From positions 1-25,426 of the forward strand of contig NW_003208908.1 of NCBI RefSeq assembly GCF_000006405.1: DNA of 25,426 nt. The letters run 5' to 3'. The notes beneath the pieces were generated by a model, which was given only the letters and a program-made list of their open reading frames with translations, made no database searches and had not been told where the DNA came from. The position numbers were made by a program, and so were the translations under genes. How positions within the stretch are numbered: position 1 is the first letter of the stretch; each line of letters starts with the position of its first letter. The stretch comes from Perkinsus marinus ATCC 50983 (taxonomy: Eukaryota; Perkinsozoa; Perkinsida; Perkinsidae). This document shows positions 17,857 to 25,426 of this stretch, in pieces.

Positions 17857-17884
17857 TAGTAGAGGCCATTTTCATCTGTTCTTA

Positions 17885-20800
17885 ATGGTGCCACCACCGA
17901 AAACTTCGAATGCAAATGCTCTAACCCTAGAATGGAACCTTGGTAGGCTGAATGGTGGCGTATAAGCTCATCCTCTCTAGGCCTCAATAAGGACCTCACT
18001 GACTGTGTCTTCAACCTGAGCACAGCCGGTGAGAAGGGTGGAACTGAGGTGTTCTATCCTACGGGCAACTGTGGGGTCATCTACGACTCTACCACTGGTC
18101 AACAACGTCTCCTACAGGTTGGTATCTGTCAACCTCCCCTGGTCTACTGCGGTTACCATTGTCAGGGACATGTGAATACCATCAGTGCGACTGTGATGGG
18201 TCGTGATAGACAATTCATCGTAACAGCAGATGCTGGGAGGAAGAGCCTTCTCGTGGTCTGGGATAGGTACCTCAGACCACCCAAAGGTCGAGCACGGCCC
18301 AGTCTAGTTCTCAAGGCACACAACTGCACCGATACGTACCATCGCAGACCCGCATCCTTATGGAGTCGTCGCACTTGATATGTCACCTGATGGAAAGTTC
18401 ATCGTGACGCTATCGGCCATAGTAAGCAGTTTACATTATAGAGTTTATCGTAACACGCAAGAACAAAGTCCGTCGTCTATACACATGTATGTGCCTGTAG
18501 GCCCCTGCAGAGACAGACGATGATGGAAAAGACTCTCAGGGTGATACCACACTTCTGTCACATCACCGATCGCCTACCCTACTCTGTAGACCCCGTAGAG
18601 GCTAGTCGGCGCCTTGGCCAAACCATGGCTATTTGGGATTGGACCGACACCGACCGACAGGAGCCCCTTTGCAGTCACCGAGTAGGAACCTGGTCAGACC
18701 AAGCTCATGCCCGCCGACGCAGGTACCCAGCAATGACTTGCAGACTATGGTTCTTTTCAATCGGTGGAACATGACTGAGATCGCCTCGAATGGGAAGCGA
18801 CGCGCAATCTTCTGGCGTTGGGATATAGAAGAGGCCACCAAACCCTCCATCACCGAGGTGGTTCACATATTCTACCGTATTTTCAACGCACATACAACTC
18901 AGGTCCCTCCGGCTATTTTCAATTGCTACTGCCCTGTCGTGAATGCTAAAGACTTAAATCAGCGTGTCGGGGACTTCACTATGACAGCCTTCCTACCGAG
19001 CACATCCCAGGTCTTGACCCCTGCTTACCGCTACAGTCACTGGTGGCTGTCCAGGTGGCCACCGGCACCGTGGACGGCGATGTGGTCATATGGGACTACT
19101 CCCTCATCGCTGGCTCTGACCCGACCAGTGCGCGCCATAGAAGGGCTGTCAAGGTCATACGGCTCGCCGCCCAGGGCGTCAGTCTGACCGTCCTCAAGGT
19201 GGAAATTCACGATTTCCTGTGTCACCACTATTTTGTCCGATTTCGAGGTGCATGATGACTTCATCGTTGTTGGCTCTTCAGAGGGTGCTGTGAGGTTCTA
19301 CGACTTCGATTTTAAAATCAAAGTAAGGATCAAAAGATTTCATGCGCCGACCAGTTTCCATCAGGCTTGGTTCGAAGACATATCAGCCGGGACGGTCAAG
19401 AGCATTTCCTTCAGGGCCCCTAAAGTAGGTTGTTGCTCGAAAAACAGGTTCATGTTCTATTGCCCTTTTCAGCCAGTACCTGTCGAGCAATCTGTGACAC
19501 GGAGGTCCGTGTCACCATCGAAGAACTTAGGTGAGTCACCACGCGGCAGTTAGTAACTGCTACGAGTATGCCTATTCAGTTGGTACGAGGCCTGGGGATC
19601 CCTCGAATGATGGCCCCTTCCATTGCGAGCCGTTTTTGATCAGCACAACCTCAGCCCTTATCGTTAATGTGGATTGTGAGCTCTTCTACCAGCCCGAATC
19701 TCTCGACCGTCGAGGACATCTAATTCACCAAGGTGATCCTAACTGTGGGCTCAGTCATCGTCTCAGTGTGCACGTGACACTTTCTCGATACATTCGGTCA
19801 GTCTCAAGACCCCAGATGTTCCCTCAGGAGTCGACTCAGCCGTATACGGGGTGGACTGTCATCCACACTTGCCGTTAGTGGCAATATGCGGCAACAGTGG
19901 CCTCCTACAGGTCTGGGAATACTACGATAAAAGGATGACCTTAGGGAGAGTGTTTGAGAAACTTGTATGCGGCTGTTGTTACCCATCACTTGGTGGGCAT
20001 CACCGCTCCCCCATGCAGGTACCGCGAGTCATAAAGTACAGTCCTGACGGTGAGCGTCTCTTTGTTGGATTCACCAACGGCCATTGCAAACTCCTCGACG
20101 CCTCCGACCTCTCTGAGGTAATCACACTTAGTTAATAACAGTACCGAGCAAACATACTATCGTCCTATGTCTTGGGCTATATTCCGATCGTAGGTGGTAT
20201 TACTAAATTCGATTATTATTACTGTTGTTGGCGTTGGTGTTGTTGTCGTTGTTGGCGTTGGTGTTGTTGTCGTTGTTGTTGTCCGATGCCTACTTTAGGG
20301 TTAATCATACTTCGTTTATACAGCTGCAGATTGCAGTACATCTTCAGCCGCCCGTCCTGAATTCAGTACGCGTGCCCCCCCCACTAATAGCTTAGTCATC
20401 ATATCGAGTATTTCCTCTAAAACGCGCACCTACGTGTCCTCGTGGAGACAAGCAACTCTGGCATGCCGCTATAGACTTCTTATACATATTGGAACATTTT
20501 TAAGGGTCGATCACTGAGAGATTTACTCCCTGGAGCTCCTCGAACATCTTCCTGGTATGTCCATAGGTCTATGGTCTTAGTTCATAGGACAGTCTTCGAT
20601 CTGTCCCATGTCCCTATTGTGATTCGTTCTCCTCAGCTGGCCGCCTTCAGAGACTCCCACGAGTCTGTAGTCCATATCGCTTTCTCCCGCGACTCAGCCT
20701 GTTGCGCCACGGCCCACTCGGACCAATGCGTCTACCTCTACAAGCTCTCTATTGTACCGACTAATCCGACCGCCCCTCGTGAGTGGGTCTTTGGAGGTAA

Positions 20801-23113
20801 CGAGGATCCGCGTGTCCCATATGGCAACTGGTCGAGTGCAGGCAAGCTCCGCTCTCATCATCGGCCGATAGCCACCCTTACATTCAGTGGGCCCGAGGTC
20901 GGACCTGAACCGAGACTCTTCTCCATCGGTCAAGACGGGCGGTAGGCGTCTGACCGGATTCCAGAATCGACATGAGCTCCCTCAGATTGGTCGAATACAG
21001 TGTGAAGCACAGTTCGGAAGATAGAGGCTTGTTCATAACCAGTACGTGGACGATTTCTCAGGAGGTGGGTACAATAGAGGAACGGATGGGAATAGGCTGT
21101 ATATAGCAGGCCCGGCCCCTTGGGGCTATGTGGTTCCCCTTCGGCGCTAGAGGGGATCATAGTAAGATCCTCGTCTCCGATGACCATTTCAAATTGAAGG
21201 TTTGGAATACCATTGATGGCAACTGCAGGTTGGCTGCTGCATACTGCATCTAGGGACAAGGCCCACCGTCTGGGCCCTTCAGATCGACTTCGCTGGCGCC
21301 GATATTAGGCGGACCCCTGGAGAGGATGGTGCCCCTGCCCAGACCTGATCGTAGTCGTCGTGATGGGAGGTGTTGGACCGACAGGCGGCTTGTTAGGTCA
21401 GAAGTTGACTGACGAGATCGTCGAGGGCGATGAGGCTTCGGATTTGATGAACCCGGCCAATGACGAAGGGCAGTTCATAGTATTCACCAACACGGAGAGC
21501 GTGAGGTGGAGGGGAGCGTGGCCTGTGGTGAAGGAAGGATCAGGTACTTGGGATCATCCAGCTGCCTCTGGATGGTAACCCGCACAAGTACATGGGTATC
21601 ATAGCACACCCTGGAAAGGTGGCCGCTATGGCCGTCAGTTACGAGGTGATCCTCGAGGGTCGAGGGCTCAAGGGGCAAGTCGGTTGGTCTCAGGGTAAAT
21701 ACGTCTTCACTGTTGGTGGTGCTGACCTTACGCTCAATCAATGGGCGGTGAACACCGAGTCTATGGCGACTGTGTCGAGTCTGGCCAAGGTGCTTCTCAC
21801 TCAAGCACGATGGAGTCAACTAAGACGTGTCCTTGTAGGCGGCTGATTTTGATGGTATCGAGTCGTACATGTCGATGATCGAGGGAGGCAGGGAGGGGGA
21901 GCTTCTTAAAGACATGAAGCAGTTCTTCTACTATAGTCAACTGAGGAGCCAAGGTGACACGGTGGTGTCAGCGTGGGAAGATATTCACATGGCCCACTAC
22001 GACTATTAATCGAAATTCTGGGAAAATTCCGGGAAAATTTCGGGAAAATTCGGGAAATTCTCACTGATTTCGATACGATTATACCCGAGTTGGTGTGTGA
22101 ATTCCTATAATTGAGGAATTCCCGAAGATCATCTGAGCATATATTCCAGCACTTTGGGGAATAGCAGGGCTTCCTTGAAGGTGAACAGACGATGCGGGCC
22201 AGAAAGCTGGATGGGATGATTCCGATTGCGGAAATACCCAACATGATGTGCGCATTAGGGTGAGGTCCCCGGTTCGATCCCTGCACCCTGCAAGTGTCTA
22301 CTTCGCTCAGATTCTTCCCTAGTCAATTGGAGATCCAAAATATGACTGCTGAGGTTCGGTATTCGAGGTTCTTCGAAACTGGTCGGTATGTGGAGAAGAT
22401 TACCTTTGAAGAATTCGTAAGTTGCACCATTTCGAAGCTCCTGCTGAAATTGCCATTCAACATGGGCATTGTCTCTATCACCAATGTCCAAAGGAACTGC
22501 ATGAGTTCACTCAGAATGCTACATCCGTTCACGAAGTTCTCCGACTAGATGTTGATACCGGATTGCTTATTAGGTGAGGTTATACGTGAACCACAGACCG
22601 ACCTTCAGCACCGAGGGAAGGGATGTCGTCGATGCTCTACTGGCGTTGACGAGGAAGGAAGAGACGGTGGGCTCCTTTAGCGCACTTGTATGATCACGCA
22701 AACGTGTCAGGGGATAGACAAGATCCCTCTAGATGTCCTCTTACAGAGGCTACTGAGGACCAATGCGCAAGGGGCCGAAATCGAGGCGAGCCCTTGTACT
22801 GTATCCGGTATCTTCATACGATATTCAGGGGCCCTCGGGAGATGATACAGATCCAGACGAACGGCTCACCTACGAGGAGTTCGAACAGTGCTTGAAATCC
22901 CTCGTGCAGGACGAGAACGCCACCATTGAAAGCGTCTTAGAGGATGTCGTTGATCCCGTGGTGTTCGTAAGGTAATCCCTAGTAGCAGTAGACAACTAGC
23001 GGCATGCCTCTCGGGCTATCAGAGATCTACTCGGGTTTGACGACGTGTCGGCCAACACTAGTGAAATGGACGGCGTTATGGATACAACGGAAGGTCCGAT
23101 AGGTTGTGGATGA
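17885..23113 (+). CDS. CFAP251: CFAP251/WDR66, WD-repeat radial-spoke protein, 30 exons
   Basis: Thirty exons join in phase to 1015 residues: 17885-17942, 17981-18117, 18166-18266, 18316-18421, 18501-18540, 18590-18681, 18723-18857, 18903-19010, 19055-19198, 19248-19322, 19365-19424, 19473-19530, 19580-19732, 19828-19964, 20019-20117, 20637-20796, 20842-20941, 20986-21064, 21110-21228, 21283-21350, 21397-21500, 21544-21645, 21694-21789, 21839-21953, 22181-22259, 22311-22416, 22574-22666, 22711-22795, 22842-22966, 23000-23113. Matches to human WDR66 run end to end: LEWNLGLN, VNTISA...VTADAG, VVIWDY, VDCHPHLPLVAICG, LDGNPHK, the signature GGREGELL then FFYYSQLRSQG, and the EF-hand-like tail (FVRLYVNHRPTFS). 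Known: CFAP251 belongs to the calmodulin- and spoke-associated complex at the base of axonemal radial spokes. Most introns are 38-56 nt; those of 519, 227 and 157 nt are exceptions. The last intron has alternative donors (33 or 39 nt). Confidence 0.9.
20118..20636 (+). other. Unusually long CFAP251 intron with a 24-bp tandem repeat
   Basis: At 519 nt this intron is about ten times the usual size here. The flanking exons join exactly as in the human protein (LLDASDLSE then LAAFRDSHESV). It holds two perfect 24-bp copies of a GTTGTTGGCGTTGGTG-type unit at 20224-20271 and a half copy to 20283. Nothing in it looks coding. Confidence 0.65.
20224..20283 (+). repeat. G/T-rich 24-bp tandem repeat, 2.5 copies
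   Basis: Units 20224-20247 and 20248-20271 are identical; a partial unit follows to 20283. One strand is almost pure G and T. It lies inside a CFAP251 intron, so the ORF that crosses it (Cys/Trp-rich) is not a protein. Confidence 0.85.
21954..22180 (+). other. 227-nt CFAP251 intron with 11-bp tandem repeat
   Basis: The intron splits a Gly codon after FYYSQLRSQ. At about 22017-22060 it contains four imperfect copies of an 11-bp unit, TYCGGGAAAAT. The bases around the junctions obey GT-AG, and the protein then continues EQTMRARKLDGMIPIAEIP as expected for the family. Confidence 0.7.
22017..22060 (+). repeat. 11-bp tandem repeat (TYCGGGAAAAT)n
   Basis: About four degenerate units lie head to tail inside a CFAP251 intron. 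Copies differ by single bases or a short deletion, as expected for slippage products. Confidence 0.75.
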
Positions 23114-24013
23114 GGTCCTCGAGCCGCGATTTGTGCAGATGATCTTTCTGAGAGCTAAGAAGTGCATATATGTCATAGTCGTTGATGATCCTGGTGGTGG
23201 AGGGGGATTGTAGTTGTGTTACAGTCCCATTGGGGTTAGCAATACTATTCGCTACGACGCATCAACTACGCTCACTAAGCGGTAGATAACTTCATGGCGA
23301 GACCCTCATCATGTTGTCCTGAACTCAATTCGGTTAGTTGTGATCGACGATCGCCCTCGAAGCCACATCCTCCAGCTCTCCTCTACATCCTGTTCACCAT
23401 GTAATGCATTCACTTAAAGGTTCTTACCTCCGCAGTAACTATACCAGGGTGGCAATCACAAGACCACCTGTACATTAGAAGATCGCTATATGGCCACAAC
23501 AAGTTGCGACATCTGATCATTTACAGCGCAGAGGGGATTACTATTTCACCATGTGCTCGCATATATAACTTTCTACTATCGACTGCACGACTTGTTAGTA
23601 TTGTACGACCACCTTCCTTCCCACGCTGTTTCACATTGACAATGATTCCTCAAGCGACGACACCCAGATGCTGCCTTTCTAGAACCCAATACTACCCTTG
23701 ATATGACTGAGAGAACACTGTAGGTGAGCGAAAATCATATCCTGATTCCCACACTGTGCAACAATTCTCCTAACCCCCATGAACCCCGAAGAGTTGACTT
23801 CGGCCCCTTGCGGCAAGCCAGAAACAGAGGCCTTATTCAATAGATAAAAGCCCGCCACAAGAGACCCACTCGAAAGACGTGATTTTACAATTGAGGTTTT
23901 CCGTTAGGATCGAACATTACACTAAACAACACAAGCCAGATACGAGCGAGAGGAAACCATCCCAACACTTAGAAAAATGCTCGACAGTGATACAGTCTTA
24001 ACCCTCCCTAGGT
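23114..24013. other. Intergenic region between convergent CFAP251 and NDPK genes
   Basis: About 900 bp with both 3' UTRs. I see no spliceable coding frame; the plus ORF 23504-23701 lacks motifs and splice support. It does contain, at 23268-23287, an exact copy of a 20-bp sequence that also lies at 6212-6231. Confidence 0.4.
23268..23287. repeat. 20-bp exact repeat, second copy of 6212-6231
   Basis: ACGCTCACTAAGCGGTAGAT is identical at 6212-6231 and here, in the same orientation; both flanks differ. At 6212-6231 it covers the end of exon 1 and the splice donor of the minus-strand paralogue-1 gene. Here there is no matching gene structure. Confidence 0.7.
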
Positions 24014-24523
24014 TTAACCCTCATAGACCCACTGGTAGTCGCATTTCTTCCACTCGTTGACGCCTTCAGGGAACCACAAAGCGATTTCCTTAGCGGCCGA
24101 ATCGGGACTATCGGAGCCGTGGATAAGGTTCCTGCCAACCTCAAGACCAAAGTCGCCTCTGATTGTACCAGGAGCAGACTCTGAGGGCTTGGTAGCACCC
24201 AGAAGTCTACGGCCCTCTGCAGCAGCGTCAAGACCTTCCCACACCATAGCGACAACAGGGGCAGTTTGCATGTACTTGACAAGACCAGCGAAGAAAGGCT
24301 TATCGGACAGGTCAGCATAGTGCTTCTTGAAGTGCTCCTCGCTGGGACTGCACATCTTCATAGCGACCAACTTGAAGCCCTTATTCTCGAACCTAAGACA
24401 AGTGCATAAACTCTACAACCAAAACTCAGGAAAAGCCCACCTCTGAATGATTCGGCCGACGAGCCCACGCTGGACGCCATCAGGCTTGACCATAATGAAA
24501 GTGCGATCAGTACGAGTAGGCAT
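24014..24523 (-). CDS. Nucleoside diphosphate kinase
   Basis: Exons 24441-24523 and 24014-24392 flank a 48-nt GT-AG intron (phase 2) and give 153 residues, the usual length for group I NDP kinases. The N-terminus [19 protein letters not shown] is diagnostic. The active-site loop [10 protein letters not shown] places the phosphohistidine at His119 (118 in human NM23). The C-terminus ends YEG. The enzyme passes phosphate from ATP to other NDPs via the His and balances NTP pools; it has no targeting peptide, so cytosolic. The start is the only ATG giving the family N-terminus. It faces CFAP251 tail to tail. Confidence 0.93.
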
Positions 24524-24702
24524 TGTCGAAAAACCCTAGAGGAAAACTACAAAGTTGTAATATAGGAAATTGATCATGTTGCCCTTCCTAGCCAAAGATG
24601 CTTTTGAATTCTCGCTACGCCATTGTGATCGATTCACAGCGCAGTACCAAACACCACACTCCAGAGAAGCTATGGCAAACGTTCAGTGGTGGAAACGATC
24701 AA

Positions 24703-25426
24703 TCAATGCTGTTGTGGACTCGGAGAGCCTCGTGAAAACATCCAGCTGACCAGTTGGCTCCAAATACCATCCAAATGGGCCTCTAGTCGATACGGCGGTC
24801 GCTGCATATCCCCTACTATCTCGCTGAGATGGGCAGCTCTCTTGTCATGTAGGCTCGTCACGTGGACCACATCCCAACCATGCCAGTTTACAATGTTATT
24901 ATAGCTAACAGTAAATGTCAACTTAGCCGATCGCAGTATATGAGATTGGTTTGGCATATTCAATCGAACAGTAAGGTTAAGAAGCATGACGAAGGAGTTG
25001 GTGGCATTTGGTGGTCGAGGCGTACTCAAATCCTGCCAGTCGATTTGCCATTGACACGAGGCCGATTTGGTCAAGTCGATCTGCCGCAGAGTCTCACGGT
25101 CCCGTCGTTCCTTCCGAACTAATGCTGCCACCTCACACACAGCGACCCATGGCACCCCTGGCCGCAACAATTTCAATATGTAGCTCGGTGCTGCGATCAC
25201 TGTAGGTGTTCGACATAAATCAGTAAACTCTTCCACTAACACAGAGGAGGCCACCAAATACCGATTGAGAAGCTGCGTCTCTGGCCGTCCGGGGACCTTG
25301 TCAATATTCAACTTCAATTGGAAAGTCCTGCTGGCCCATCGGCATACAGTACAACCCGACACACCACACTACCCTCGAAGTGTTCCACGACAGAACCCTC
25401 CAAGCTCGCTATCTGGTGCCGAGTCG
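24703..25426 (-). CDS. 5'-truncated protein, weak COMM-domain resemblance
   Basis: The frame is open to the window edge. A first exon (25373-25426) joins across a 45-nt intron (25328-25372, phase 2) to a long exon from 25327. Visible parts: a helical N-terminal half (LLNRYLVASSVLVEEFTDLC), a basic segment (VRKERRDRETLRQ) which may itself be a 51-nt intron in frame, and CQWQIDWQDLSTP followed by FVMLLNLTV. Known: COMM domains show W-x-hydrophobic-D then a beta strand before a Pro-rich turn and a hydrophobic Leu strand. The resemblance is by pattern only. The 3' end is uncertain: the frame runs to 24703, but a donor after LLNLT or NNI may end this exon earlier. Confidence 0.4.

Larger units (their letters stand above)
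16777..17858. mobile_element. Foldback-type DNA transposon (MITE-like), about 1.08 kb
   Basis: The element spans 16779-17856. Its ends are mutual inverted repeats beginning CACCTTTTAAACATCTAG, flanked on both sides by TA (16777-16778 and 17857-17858), which fits a TA target duplication as in Tc1/mariner-type elements. The arms are 342 bp each and are themselves built from repeated GAACTTTCAACTTCGTC-like units, a foldback feature. The 394-bp middle (17121-17514) carries no transposase motif that I can recognise, so the element is non-autonomous. Arms are nearly identical on the outside and diverge inwards. The TA could instead belong to the palindrome, leaving the target duplication uncertain. 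Confidence 0.75.

Noticed and set aside
20172-20360. Cys/Trp-rich ORF
   Set aside because: It is a translation of the G/T-rich 24-bp tandem repeat within a CFAP251 intron.
22260-22310. tRNA-like B-box (GGTTCGATCC) and small hairpin near 22270
   Set aside because: It lies entirely within a 51-nt CFAP251 intron with correct donor, acceptor and phase, and the flanking exons join to a conserved GFFPS sequence. No acceptor-stem complement was found, so the B-box is taken as chance.
17885-23113. CFAP251 region as a decayed pseudogene full of frame changes
   Set aside because: Every frame change coincides with a GT-AG intron of typical size, and exon lengths add to a whole number of codons (3048 nt). 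No unexplained stop remains.
1-25426. CRISPR array, prokaryotic operon, rRNA or integrated virus
   Set aside because: No spaced direct repeats, no Shine-Dalgarno or operon structure, no rRNA stretch and no capsid, polymerase or LTR pattern was seen. Genes are spliceosomal.

Overview
The window looks like nuclear DNA of a protist with dense genes and many introns. I infer an alveolate close to Perkinsus. The visible support is very short GT-AG introns (mostly 35-60 nt), tightly packed genes on both strands, a flagellar gene (CFAP251), a secreted C69 peptidase and lineage-specific membrane proteins. No species marker such as a spliced leader or rRNA was seen, so the organism call is an inference. 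Many open frames are only pieces of genes. I rebuilt the main genes by joining frames across GT-AG introns with matching phase, and where possible by comparing the result with the remembered family sequence.

Layout, left to right. (1) 1-2067, +: 3' part of a W-repeat, Sfi1-like coiled-coil gene, at least 13 exons. (2) 2518-3066, +: small two-exon gene of unknown function with a hairpin just before its start. (3) 3198 to about 4281, +: secretory thioredoxin-like membrane protein resembling OST3/OST6. (4) 4715-5098, +: tentative three-exon small gene. (5) 5251-6243 and 6422 to about 8480, both -: two tandem paralogues of an unrecognised family, with membrane segments, a basic stretch and a domain ending GW[L/I]E-x3-CG-x-YCR. 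(6) 8765-10633, -: C69 dipeptidase-like ectoenzyme. (7) 10634-11346: intergenic, with a tRNA relic that lacks its anticodon arm. (8) 11347-12129, -: secreted, possibly lipid-binding protein. (9) 12490-13113, -: membrane RING-H2 E3 ligase. (10) 13547-15622, -: complete 12-exon POLD2 (DNA polymerase delta small subunit). (11) 15948-16244, -: small unknown ORF. (12) 16779-17856: foldback-type DNA transposon with two 342-bp inverted arms. (13) 17885-23113, +: 30-exon CFAP251/WDR66 whose start codon lies 28 bp from the transposon. (14) 24014-24523, -: nucleoside diphosphate kinase. (15) 24703-25426, -: 5'-truncated gene with a weak COMM-domain resemblance.

The genes do not form one pathway. CFAP251 and the Sfi1-like protein both fit a flagellum/basal-body cell. 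POLD2 and NDPK are replication and nucleotide housekeeping genes. The C69 peptidase, the OST3/6-like protein and the 11.3-kb protein enter the secretory pathway. The most novel material is the tandem paralogue pair at 5.2-8.5 kb and the foldback element next to the CFAP251 start.
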